Of a stretch of DNA of 38,737 nucleotides, positions 23,521 to 30,586 are shown in pieces. The notes under the pieces were generated by a model, which did no database searches, was not told where the DNA came from, and saw nothing but the letters and a program-made list of their open reading frames with translations. The position numbers and the translations under genes are program-made. Within the stretch, counting starts at the first letter, position 1, and every line of letters begins with the position of its first letter. Source of the DNA: Bradyrhizobium cytisi (GTDB taxonomy: Bacteria > Pseudomonadota > Alphaproteobacteria > Rhizobiales > Xanthobacteraceae); assembly GCF_008123515.1 (NCBI RefSeq), contig NZ_VSSR01000082.1:1-38737 (forward strand). The letters run 5' to 3'.

Positions 23521-24338
23521 GGCGTGCCTTCGGCTTTCTGAGCGATGCCGTGCCATATGGCATCTTTCAGAGCGATGAGAGATGGCGGTGGAATGGTCGG
23601 CGGATCCGCAGGCCCATTTGCTGCTCCCGGCACCAGGACGGCAACGTGTATCTCGCCATCCGTGTAGTAGGGGTCGCCACCCCCGTTTCGGCCGAACAGA
23701 GTTGGGCCTATGCCCGAGATCTGAAAGAAACTGCCGACGACACGTGCCGCGCGCAAGTCGGCCATCAAGAGATCTCGCTCGGCATCGATGCTGGCCGCGA
23801 TGTGATGGGTGACTTGTCCCGTGTCGTGGCTCAGGCCGACGCCCCGATCGAAAGTCGCCGAACCGAGCCAAACCGGGCGACCATCATCGCCCTTCTCAAG
23901 GGCCTTCCAGAATCGAACATGATTTCGCCGATCGGCGCTGCGCCCTGCCGGCTTCTCGAAAGCATATTGCTCCTTCTTTCCAAGATAGTAGAGCGGGCTG
24001 ACGGGGGCGCTACGATATGGCCGATCCAGCACCACGCTTCCGATGATCTCGATGCTCGAGCGCAGCGTCACAGCATCGGCCGCAAACCATCCGGCCGCAT
24101 TCATTGCGCGGACGACGTCCTCGTCGTTGCCAACAAGTCCAACGTTCAGGGGATCAGCAGGGATATCGTCCGACGTCCTGGTGATCATCGGCAACGAAGC
24201 GAGCCCAGCTTCGTGCTCGTGGTGAATCCACAAGGTGGGGACCAGAATGTAAGCCAGGGCCAGATAGGCGAACAGGATAACAGCCAAGCGGTAAGGCCAT
24301 CGCCGTTTCCTCGTCCCGTCCTTGGCAAAATTAGTCAT
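23517..24338 (-). CDS. membrane-anchored LssY_C domain protein
   Basis: 273 residues. A membrane helix at about 16-36 (YRLAVILFAYLALAYILVP) is followed by an LssY C-terminal-type domain. Recognised segments are DPLNVGLVGNDEDVVRAMNAAGW, PVSPLYYLGKKEQYAFEKP with its AGRSADRRNHVRFWK continuation, and GVGLSHDTGQVTHHI. In other proteins this domain is joined to PAP2 phosphatase or DedA regions; here it stands alone with one anchor. The function of the domain is not settled. The ATG at 24338 (MTNFAKDG) lacks a clear ribosome-binding site. Its stop overlaps the third CitE 3'-end copy. Confidence 0.82.
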   Translation of the reverse strand: MTNFAKDGTRKRRWPYRLAVILFAYLALAYILVPTLWIHHEHEAGLASLPMITRTSDDIPADPLNVGLVGNDEDVVRAMNAAGWFAADAVTLRSSIEIIGSVVLDRPYRSAPVSPLYYLGKKEQYAFEKPAGRSADRRNHVRFWKALEKGDDGRPVWLGSATFDRGVGLSHDTGQVTHHIAASIDAERDLLMADLRAARVVGSFFQISGIGPTLFGRNGGGDPYYTDGEIHVAVLVPGAANGPADPPTIPPPSLIALKDAIWHGIAQKAEGTP

Positions 24339-24481
24339 GCGATATCGTTCGAGCCAGGATACTCGACACCATACCAATCCGGCTCACTCAGTTACAACGC
24401 TTATCGGACCCGCGTTAGCGCGGCGCGACGTCGGCGCGATCGAGTGAGCATTTGCTGCAGTTCGTGGCGTTGGCGATCGAT

Positions 24482-24629
24482 CTCGTGTCCCGGACGCGCT
24501 GCAGCGTTCCCGGCGATGCGAAGCATCGTCCGGTACGCTGCAGCGCAGAGCCGGGACCCATCTCGCAGTGTTGCTGGGTCCCGGCCCTGCGGAGCGGCAC
24601 TTCGCGCCGCACCGCGTCCGGGACACGAG
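24482..24629. repeat. dispersed palindromic repeat (CTCGTGTCCCGGACGCG family), copy 1
   Basis: The ends CTCGTGTCCCGGACGCG and CGCGTCCGGGACACGAG are perfect inverted copies. Inside are further arms (GAGCCGGGACCCA / TGGGTCCCGGCCC). It is related to 34611-34750. It lies between the LssY_C gene start and the glycosyltransferase stop, ending 7 bp before that stop. Confidence 0.92.
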
Positions 24630-24635
24630 GGAGAG

Positions 24636-25421
24636 CTACGAAAACCGTTCCGTCGCCCACGCATACAGGCTGCCCGGGATCGGCTTCTCGCCGCCGCGGC
24701 CCTTGGGCGAGATGTGCAGGCCGATGATCTCGGGGTCGGTGACGAGGCCGAGATAGCTCGAAGGATCGAAGAACAGCTTTGGCTCGGCGTGCACGGCGTA
24801 GAACGACTGCTTCGGCAGCGCGCATCTCAATTCGCCGGTGCGGCGCGCGAGCGCGGTCAGTGCCGCCGGCCCGAAGATCGCGACACGAATATCGGAAAGA
24901 CGGTTCGAGCCGCCGCGCAGGCGGCGCATCAGGAAGGTGATGCGGTGGCGTACCGACAGCCAGTTCGGCGTCAGCTCCTCCTGCTCCATCAGCTCTTCGA
25001 AGGCGGCGACGATGCCGTGCTGCGGCGGCAGATAGATCACGGAGTTGCCGAGCTGGCGCGGCCGTTCCCAGGCGAAGTACGGTTTTGCCGGATCGATCAT
25101 TGCGGGCTTGAGCAGCAGCACGTCGGCATCGAGCCAGAGGCCGAGGCCTCTTGCCATCAGCTTCATGCGGAAGAAGTCGCTGAACTGCAGCGTGGTCCAG
25201 TCGCGCCAGCTGCCGTCCGGCTGCGGCGGCCGCAGCCGTTCGGAGAAGGCGTGCGGCAGGATCGCTTCGGCGTCGGCATTGCCGACGCCCGCCGGAAGAC
25301 CGGGAATGGTGTCGAAGCTATAGACCGTGACCTTGTGGCCGGCAGCCAGCTGCGAGCGCAGACAGGTCTGGCGCAGCGCGTCCATCGGGCCATGCCAGAA
25401 GGTGACGATCTCGGGCAGCAT
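24636..25421 (-). CDS. glycosyltransferase with DXD motif
   Basis: 261 residues. The N-terminus MLPEIVTFWHGPMDALRQTC and the motif LWLDADVLLLKP (DAD at 98-100) are typical of the sugar-binding DXD glycosyltransferase family related to capsular polysaccharide and TcdA/TcdB-like transferases. The DXD pair binds a metal and the nucleotide sugar. Acceptor and sugar are unknown; a role in surface polysaccharide is plausible. There is no membrane segment. The ATG at 25421 has no strong ribosome-binding site. It is a single gene downstream of leuD, separated by a terminator. Confidence 0.83.
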   Translation of the reverse strand: MLPEIVTFWHGPMDALRQTCLRSQLAAGHKVTVYSFDTIPGLPAGVGNADAEAILPHAFSERLRPPQPDGSWRDWTTLQFSDFFRMKLMARGLGLWLDADVLLLKPAMIDPAKPYFAWERPRQLGNSVIYLPPQHGIVAAFEELMEQEELTPNWLSVRHRITFLMRRLRGGSNRLSDIRVAIFGPAALTALARRTGELRCALPKQSFYAVHAEPKLFFDPSSYLGLVTDPEIIGLHISPKGRGGEKPIPGSLYAWATERFS

Positions 25422-25450
25422 AAGCGGAAGCTATAAGGGATATCGCGGGC

Positions 25451-25485
25451 AAAGAAAAAGCCCCGGCGCCGATGACGCCGGGGCT
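25451..25485 (-). terminator. rho-independent terminator of leuD
   Basis: On the minus strand the 10-bp stem AGCCCCGGCG / CGCCGGGGCT (7-nt loop) is followed by TTTTCTTT. It starts 18 bp after the leuD stop codon. Confidence 0.93.
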
Positions 25486-25503
25486 GAAACCAAAACTTGA
25501 GGC

Positions 25504-26109
25504 TTAGGCCCAGGCGCGCTCGCGCTTGAGCTTGTCCTCGTAGGTGTCGATCGAGGCCTTCTTCTCCATAGTGAGACCGATGTCGTCGAGGCCGTTGATC
25601 AGGCAGTGCTTGCGGAACGGATCGATCTCGAACTTGACCGTGCCGCCGTCGGGACCGCGGATCTCCTGGTTCGGCAGGTCGATCGTCAGCGTCGCGTTGG
25701 CGCCGCGCTCGGCGTCGTCGAACAGCTTGTCGAGGTCTTCCTGGGAGACGCGGATCGGCAGAATGCCGTTCTTGAAGCAGTTGTTGTAGAAGATGTCGCC
25801 GAACGAGGTCGAGATCACGCAGCGGATGCCGAAGTCGAGCAGCGCCCAGGGCGCGTGCTCACGGCTCGAGCCGCAGCCGAAATTGTCGCCGGCCACCAGC
25901 ACCTTCGTGTTGCGATAGGCGGGCTGGTTGAGGACGAAATCCGGGTTCTCGCTGCCGTCGTCCTTGTAGCGCTGCTCGGAGAAGAGCCCCTTGCCGAGCC
26001 CGGTGCGCTTGATGGTCTTGAGGTACTGCTTCGGAATAATCATGTCGGTGTCGACATTGATGATCTTCAGCGGCGCCGCGACGCCTTCCAGCGTAGTGAA
26101 CTTGTCCAT
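25504..26109 (-). CDS. leuD: 3-isopropylmalate dehydratase small subunit
   Basis: 201 residues. With LeuC it isomerises 2- to 3-isopropylmalate. The segments NVDTDMIIP (18-26) and GDNFGCGSSREHAPWAL (74-90) are the substrate-binding signatures of the aconitase swivel domain. Length is normal. The ATG at 26109 is clear. It is not adjacent to leuC: about 1.3 kb with three unrelated genes lies between, two of them on the other strand, so leuD probably has its own promoter. The 79-bp gap upstream shows no obvious one. Confidence 0.97.
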   Translation of the reverse strand: MDKFTTLEGVAAPLKIINVDTDMIIPKQYLKTIKRTGLGKGLFSEQRYKDDGSENPDFVLNQPAYRNTKVLVAGDNFGCGSSREHAPWALLDFGIRCVISTSFGDIFYNNCFKNGILPIRVSQEDLDKLFDDAERGANATLTIDLPNQEIRGPDGGTVKFEIDPFRKHCLINGLDDIGLTMEKKASIDTYEDKLKRERAWA

Positions 26110-26188
26110 GGTTGCGCTTCCCGAGAGTGGTTAGGGACCGCGTATTTATCGCGATCGGGGGTCGAATCCTAGGCCGAATTCGGCAGAC

Positions 26189-26587
26189 CTAGTCTGCCCG
26201 AGCCTCGATCGCCGCCATATCGTCGTCCGAGAGGCCGAAATGGTGGCCGATCTCGTGAATCAGGACGTGACGGACGATATGGCCGAGGCTTTCGTCGTGC
26301 TCGGCCCAGTAGTCCAGGATCGGCCGGCGGTAGAGCCAGACCATGTTGGGCAGCCGCGCCACGTCGCCAAAACTCTGCTGGGGCAGGCCGACGCCCTGGA
26401 ACAGGCCGAGCAGGTCGAACTCGCTGTCGCATTGCATCTCGTCCAGGACCTCCTCGGTGGGGAAGTCATCGACGCGGATGATCAGGCCTTCGCAAAGGCC
26501 GCGGAATCCCGCCGGCAGGCGCTCGAAAATGTCGTGCGCCGTCACCTCCATCTCGGCCAGCGAGGGTGCTTTCAGGTCCGTCCACAT
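26189..26587 (-). CDS. zincin-like metallopeptidase family protein
   Basis: 132 residues of the small zincin-like family (often annotated DUF1025 or metallopeptidase family). The zinc motif HEIGHHFGLSDDDM is at 111-124. The middle segment IIRVDDFPTEEVLDEM and LYRRPILDYW are typical. Peptidase activity has not been established for most members as far as I know. It is cytoplasmic with no signal peptide. The ATG at 26587 (MWTDLKAPSLAEME) is the only reasonable start. It lies 79 bp upstream of leuD on the same strand and may share a transcript with it. Confidence 0.9.
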   Translation of the reverse strand: MWTDLKAPSLAEMEVTAHDIFERLPAGFRGLCEGLIIRVDDFPTEEVLDEMQCDSEFDLLGLFQGVGLPQQSFGDVARLPNMVWLYRRPILDYWAEHDESLGHIVRHVLIHEIGHHFGLSDDDMAAIEARAD

Positions 26588-26710
26588 GGGTTGTTCTTAG
26601 CGCGGGTTCCGCAGCGATGCATCCGGCTTTATAAGCGCTCTGAGGTTGACGGGCGCCGCCAAAACGGGGAGCTTGGGGCCTCGATGGGGACGGTTCAGGT
26701 GGGCGGAAAA

Positions 26711-27037
26711 ATGCGAGCGAAAACAGCGCTGACGCTACTGTGCATGGGGTTGTTTTCGCAAGTCTGTGTTGGTGCGCATGCCCAGACCCTTGCGCAGCCT
26801 CATGGCCCCGTGGTCCGCATGGCCCAGGCGATCTCGCCCGACGACGTCCCGCCGCCGCGCAAGCGGCCCCAGACCCGCCTCCGCGTCACGCCCTATTACA
26901 CCCCGGACGGCGTCTATCCGCGCTACAACCCGGGGCCGGATGCGGTCCGCGAGTGCAACGCCACCTACGTGCAGGAATTCCGGCCGAGCGGCACGGTGAT
27001 CGTGCCGCATATGAGCTGCTACTGGCGTCGCGGCTGA
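26711..27037 (+). CDS. small exported protein of unknown function
   Basis: 108 residues. A signal peptide (MRAKTALTLLCMGLFSQVC, cut near AHAQ at about 26) leads to a basic, Pro- and Tyr-rich mature part. It contains PPPRKRPQTRLRVTPYYTP and two cysteines near the end (VRECNATYV, HMSCYWRRG) that could pair. No known family. The ATG at 26711 follows GGGCGGA; an in-frame ATG at 26684 would put non-signal residues in front. It is followed 21 bp later by another small exported protein in the same direction, so the two may be co-transcribed. Confidence 0.75.
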   Translation: MRAKTALTLLCMGLFSQVCVGAHAQTLAQPHGPVVRMAQAISPDDVPPPRKRPQTRLRVTPYYTPDGVYPRYNPGPDAVRECNATYVQEFRPSGTVIVPHMSCYWRRG

Positions 27038-27058
27038 ATTTGGCATCACCAGGTCGTC

Positions 27059-27319
27059 ATGACGAGATGGATCGCACTGGCCGTTGTTGTTGCGCTCGCC
27101 GCCGGCCTGCCTCACGTTTTCGCGGCGCAGAGGGTGACGAAGCTGCCGGATGCCTCCGCCGGGCGCGCGGTGTTCGATGCGCGACGGCATGTGCGATACG
27201 AGATCGCGCCTACTTCTCGCCGTCCCGATCCGCACTATTATGCGCGGCCCGTTGGTTACCGTCCCTATCCCTACGGCGTGCCCGCGCCGTTCGTGTTCGG
27301 CTACGGGCCGTGGTGGTGA
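27059..27319 (+). CDS. small exported Tyr/Pro-rich protein
   Basis: 86 residues. A signal peptide (MTRWIALAVVVALAAGLPH, cut after VFA) leads to a short mature chain ending in aromatic repeats (YYARPVGYRPYPYG, FGYGPWW). Function unknown. The frame after the stop, shifted by one base, continues with Gly/His/Tyr-rich codons up to the terminator at 27398, so the gene may once have been longer. The start ATG at 27059 has a modest CCAGG ribosome-binding site. Confidence 0.65.
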   Translation: MTRWIALAVVVALAAGLPHVFAAQRVTKLPDASAGRAVFDARRHVRYEIAPTSRRPDPHYYARPVGYRPYPYGVPAPFVFGYGPWW

Positions 27320-27397
27320 CGCGAGCAGCGTCGTTCATCATGGCGGCGGCTTGCGCTACGGCGGCATCCACTACGGCGGCTACCACGATCAAAATGA

Positions 27398-27422
27398 AAA
27401 GGGCGCCGCGGCGGCGCCCTTT
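27398..27422. terminator. bidirectional terminator between exported protein and leuC
   Basis: A perfect 10-bp stem AAAGGGCGCC / GGCGCCCTTT with a 5-nt GC loop lies between convergent genes. A- and T-tracts border both sides, so it can serve leuC (minus) and the small exported gene (plus). Confidence 0.85.
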
Positions 27423-27456
27423 GTTTATTCGATGACTCACGATTGCAGGCAGTGGC

Positions 27457-28863
27457 TCAGCGCCACTCCCTGACGTCAACGAAGTGACCCGCGATCGCAG
27501 CTGCTGCGGCCATCGCGGGCGACACCAGATGGGTGCGGCCCTTGAAACCCTGGCGTCCCTCGAAGTTGCGGTTCGAGGTCGAGGCGCAGCGCTCTTCCGG
27601 GGCCAGCTTGTCCGGGTTCATGGCGAGGCACATCGAGCAACCGGGCTCGCGCCATTCGAAGCCGGCCTTGATGAAGATCTTGTCCAGACCCTCAGCTTCG
27701 GCCTGCTCCTTCACGATGCCGGAGCCCGGCACGACCATGGCGTTGACATGGCCAGAGACGTGCTTGCCTTCCGCGATCTTGGCGGCGGCGCGCAAATCCT
27801 CGATGCGTCCGTTGGTGCAGGAACCGATGAAGATGCGGTCGAGCTTGATGTCGGTGATCTTCGTCCCCGCCGTCAGGCCCATGTACTTCAAGGCGCGATG
27901 CTTGGAGAGACGCTTGGCCTCGTCCGCGATCTTGTCGGGATCGGGCACGATGCCGGTCACCGAGATCACGTCCTCAGGGCTCGTGCCCCAGGTCACGATC
28001 GGCGGCAGCTTGGCTGCATCGAGCCGCAGCTCGCTATCGAAATGCGCGCCCTCGTCGGAGCGCAAGCCCTCCCAGTAGCGCATCGCCGCATCCCAGTCCG
28101 CGCCCTTCGGCGCCTTCGGACGGCCGCGCAGGAAGTCATAGGCTTTCTGGTCGGGCGCAACGAGGCCGGCACGCGCGCCGCCTTCGATCGACATGTTGCA
28201 GACCGTCATGCGGCCTTCCATCGACAGCGCGCGGATCGCCTCGCCGGCGTATTCCAGCACGTAGCCAGTGCCACCCGCGGTGCCGATCTCGCCGATGATG
28301 GCAAGGATGATATCCTTGCCCGTCACGCCTTCAGGCAATTTGCCGTCGACGCTGACGCGCATGTTCTTCGCCTTCTTCTGGATCAGCGTCTGCGTCGCCA
28401 GCACGTGCTCGACCTCGGAGGTGCCGATGCCGTGGGCGAGCGCACCGAACGCGCCATGCGTCGAGGTGTGGCTGTCACCGCACACGATCGTGGTGCCGGG
28501 CAGGGTAAAACCCTGCTCGGGGCCGATGACGTGGACGATGCCCTGGCGCTTGTCGAACTCGTTGTAATATTCGATGCCGAATTCCTTGGCGTTGTCGGCG
28601 AGCGCCTTGATCTGCTCGATGCTCTCCGGATCCGGGTTCGGCTTGGTGCGGTCGGTGGTCGGCACGTTGTGGTCAACGACAGCGAGCGTCTTCTCGGGCG
28701 CGCGCACCTTGCGGCCGGTGGCGCGCAGGCCCTCGAACGCCTGCGGCGAGGTGACCTCATGCACCAGATGGCGGTCGATGTAGAGCAGGCAGGTGCCGTC
28801 ATCGGCTTCGTGCACCAGATGGTCGTTCCAGATCTTGTCGTACAAAGTGGTCGGCTTGGACAT
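27457..28863 (-). CDS. leuC: 3-isopropylmalate dehydratase large subunit
   Basis: 468 residues, normal length. It is the [4Fe-4S] catalytic subunit of isopropylmalate isomerase. Cluster ligands are Cys349 (GSCTNGRIEDL), Cys409 and Cys412 (PGCSMCLAMN). VCGDSHTSTHGAFGALAHG and the EGGARAGLVAPD segment are family signatures. The ATG at 28863 (MSKPTTLYDKIW) follows GGAG; the longer frame to 28920 lacks support. Upstream to 29202 there is a 339-bp gap with a repeat-rich leader and a cluster of CTGGAA half-sites, listed separately. The 491-codon ORF on the other strand is a GC shadow. Confidence 0.98.
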   Translation of the reverse strand: MSKPTTLYDKIWNDHLVHEADDGTCLLYIDRHLVHEVTSPQAFEGLRATGRKVRAPEKTLAVVDHNVPTTDRTKPNPDPESIEQIKALADNAKEFGIEYYNEFDKRQGIVHVIGPEQGFTLPGTTIVCGDSHTSTHGAFGALAHGIGTSEVEHVLATQTLIQKKAKNMRVSVDGKLPEGVTGKDIILAIIGEIGTAGGTGYVLEYAGEAIRALSMEGRMTVCNMSIEGGARAGLVAPDQKAYDFLRGRPKAPKGADWDAAMRYWEGLRSDEGAHFDSELRLDAAKLPPIVTWGTSPEDVISVTGIVPDPDKIADEAKRLSKHRALKYMGLTAGTKITDIKLDRIFIGSCTNGRIEDLRAAAKIAEGKHVSGHVNAMVVPGSGIVKEQAEAEGLDKIFIKAGFEWREPGCSMCLAMNPDKLAPEERCASTSNRNFEGRQGFKGRTHLVSPAMAAAAAIAGHFVDVREWR

Positions 28864-28926
28864 GAGCTTAAGCTCCGAACAATGTATGTCAGCGGATATG
28901 CGCGGGTTCGCGCGGGGCAACAGGGC

Positions 28927-28957
28927 AGCCTTGAGCGCAGCCTTGAGCGCAGCCTTT
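28927..28957. repeat. 12-bp tandem repeat in the leuC leader
   Basis: AGCCTTGAGCGC occurs twice in a row (28927-28938, 28939-28950) and a third unit begins AGCCTTT. It lies about 65-95 bp upstream of the leuC ATG, within the probable mRNA leader. Confidence 0.8.
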
Positions 28958-29070
28958 AAGCTGCGGGACTAAGCTCTGACGTTGCCGAGGTCGCGAAGCG
29001 TCCGAAGAACCGGCCAGGCAGCCGCGAGCGATCGTCGATAACGATGCGCTGGGGGGTTACGAGGCAGGTC

Positions 29071-29114
29071 AGATCTGGAAACATTCCAGGAATATATAGC
29101 AGGGAGATCTGGAA
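29071..29114. promoter_or_regulatory. CTGGAA/TTCCAG half-site cluster upstream of leuC
   Basis: AGATCTGGAA occurs at 29071-29080 and 29105-29114. Between them TTCCAG at 29084-29089 makes CTGGAA-ACA-TTCCAG, a perfect inverted repeat. A TATATA at 29093-29098 in the middle resembles a -10 element for the minus strand. This looks like an operator-promoter for leuC, about 210 bp upstream of its ATG; the regulator is unknown. Confidence 0.5.
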
Positions 29115-29150
29115 TCGCGAGGGCTTTGACGCGCACGGCTGACGCAACAA

Positions 29151-29179
29151 AAAAGCGCGGGGCCAAGCCCCGCGCTTTT
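29151..29179 (-). terminator. rho-independent terminator of rplS
   Basis: A 13-bp perfect stem (AAAAGCGCGGGGC / GCCCCGCGCTTTT) with a 3-nt loop is followed on the minus strand by a run of T and then TTGTTGCG. It closes the ffh-rplS cluster before leuC. Confidence 0.93.
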
Positions 29180-29202
29180 CGAAACTCGTCTGGTAGCGGA
29201 GC

Positions 29203-29583
29203 TTACTCGTTGACGGCGGCCTTGTGCTCAGTCTTCTCGACGATGCGGGCCGACTTGCCGCGGAGATTGCGGAGGTAATAGAGCTTGGCGCGGCGCACCT
29301 TGCCGCGGCGCACCACCTTGATCGAGTCGATCATCGGCGACATCACCGGGAACACGCGCTCCACGCCCTCGCCGTAGGAGATCTTGCGGACGGTGAAGCT
29401 CTCGTTGAGGCCACCGCCGGAACGGCCGATGCAAACGCCTTCATAGGCCTGCACGCGGGTGCGGTCGCCTTCGACCACCTTCACGTTGACGATCACGGTG
29501 TCGCCGGGACCGAACTCCGGAATGTCCTTGGTGGCGGAGAGCTTGTCGAACTGCTCTTTTTCGAGCTGCTGAATCAGGTTCAT
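29203..29583 (-). CDS. rplS: 50S ribosomal protein bL19
   Basis: 126 residues. The protein sits at the 30S-50S interface. The core FGPGDTVIVNVKVVEGDRTRVQ and RVFPVMSPMIDSIKVVRRGK and the basic end RRAKLYYLRNLRGKSARI match the family throughout. The ATG at 29583 (MNLIQQLEKEQFD) follows GGAGATTTACCC; the longer frame upstream is non-conserved. It is the last gene of the ffh-rpsP-rimM-trmD-rplS cluster, 109 bp after trmD. Confidence 0.98.
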   Translation of the reverse strand: MNLIQQLEKEQFDKLSATKDIPEFGPGDTVIVNVKVVEGDRTRVQAYEGVCIGRSGGGLNESFTVRKISYGEGVERVFPVMSPMIDSIKVVRRGKVRRAKLYYLRNLRGKSARIVEKTEHKAAVNE

Positions 29584-29692
29584 GGGTAAATCTCCATCGG
29601 CGCGCCCAGCCTTGGAAACGGGGGCTGCGCGAAATTCGTCTATCCAGCCATTGCGGATGTGGCCGCTCCTATAAGGCAAGCCGGAGCGTTTG

Positions 29693-30448
29693 TCACCCGT
29701 CTGTCTTGTTTTTTGCCGTTTTTTGGCGTCCGGGCCGATTCGGGGCCTTGGGCGGGATTCGGGCCCATAAATCGGGCCGCCGGGCCGCCGTCAGGGCCTC
29801 GGATTGCGCCCGCCGCCAGGCCGCGACCTTGGCATGATCGCCGGAGGTCAGAATCTCAGGGATCGGAACCCCCTCGAACAACTGCGGACGGGTGTACTGG
29901 GGGTATTCGAGCAGGCCGTCGGAAAAACTCTCTTCGGTTCCCGAGGCTTCCTTGCCCATCACCCCCGGCAGCAGCCGGACGCAGGCGTCGATCAGGGCCA
30001 TCGCAGCGATTTCGCCTCCTGAGAGCACGTAATCGCCGATCGAGACCTCCTCCAGGCCACGGGCGTCGATCACCCGCTGGTCGATCCCCTCGAACCGCCC
30101 GCAGACGATCAGGGGGCCGGGGCCCTGGGCGAGCTCGGCGACACGGGCCTGGGTCAATGGCCGACCCCGCGGGCTCATCAGCAGTTTCGGCCGGTCCGGA
30201 CTGATCCCGACCGCGTCGATGGCCGCCGCCAGAACGTCCGCCCGCAGCACCATGCCCGGGCCGCCGCCGGCGGGGGTGTCGTCGACGCTGCGGTGACGGT
30301 CCGTGGCGGAAGCCCGGATGTCCCGCGCCTCGATCTCCCACACGCCGGAGGCCAGCGCCCGCCCGGCCAGGCTCACGCCGAGCGGCCCCGGAAACATCTC
30401 CGGAAACAGCGTCAGAACCGTCGCGCGCCAGGGTGAGGGGTTTGTCAT
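29693..30448 (-). CDS. trmD: tRNA (guanine-N1-)-methyltransferase
   Basis: 251 residues. It methylates G37 of tRNAs reading CNN/CGG-type codons, which guards the reading frame. The trefoil-knot SAM site is visible as LIVCGRFEGIDQRVID (about 113-128) and EVSIGDYVLSGGE (134-146), with the catalytic Asp in ESFSDGLLEYPQYTRP (about 177). The ATG at 30448 (MTNPSPWRATVLTLFPEMFP) fits the family. The gap to rimM holds a palindromic repeat. The C-terminus is Lys/Pro-rich. Confidence 0.97.
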   Translation of the reverse strand: MTNPSPWRATVLTLFPEMFPGPLGVSLAGRALASGVWEIEARDIRASATDRHRSVDDTPAGGGPGMVLRADVLAAAIDAVGISPDRPKLLMSPRGRPLTQARVAELAQGPGPLIVCGRFEGIDQRVIDARGLEEVSIGDYVLSGGEIAAMALIDACVRLLPGVMGKEASGTEESFSDGLLEYPQYTRPQLFEGVPIPEILTSGDHAKVAAWRRAQSEALTAARRPDLWARIPPKAPNRPGRQKTAKNKTDG

Positions 30449-30466
30449 CGTGCTTCTAAAAATTCC

Positions 30467-30586
30467 GTCGTCCCGGCGAAGGCCGGGACTCATCACCACC
30501 GCAGTCCGTTTTGCGATGATCGGGGCCATCAGCTTAGCGAAAAAACACGTCTCGTGGTTATGGGTCCCGGCCTTCGCCGGGACGAC
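30467..30586. repeat. palindromic repeat between rimM and trmD, invading rimM
   Basis: Long arms, GTCGTCCCGGCGAAGGCC... at 30467 and ...GGCCTTCGCCGGGACGAC ending 30586, match over about 23 bases and flank a variable centre. The right arm lies inside the rimM 3' end. Inside the operon this can form a large mRNA hairpin between rimM and trmD. Confidence 0.92.

Noticed and set aside
23412..25436. 674-codon plus-strand ORF
   Set aside because: It runs antisense to the LssY_C and glycosyltransferase genes and through a palindromic repeat; composition is that of a shadow.
28956..29084. A 42-codon ORF upstream of leuC considered as a leucine leader peptide
   Set aside because: It has only a few scattered Leu codons, no run of them, and no terminator/antiterminator pair after it.
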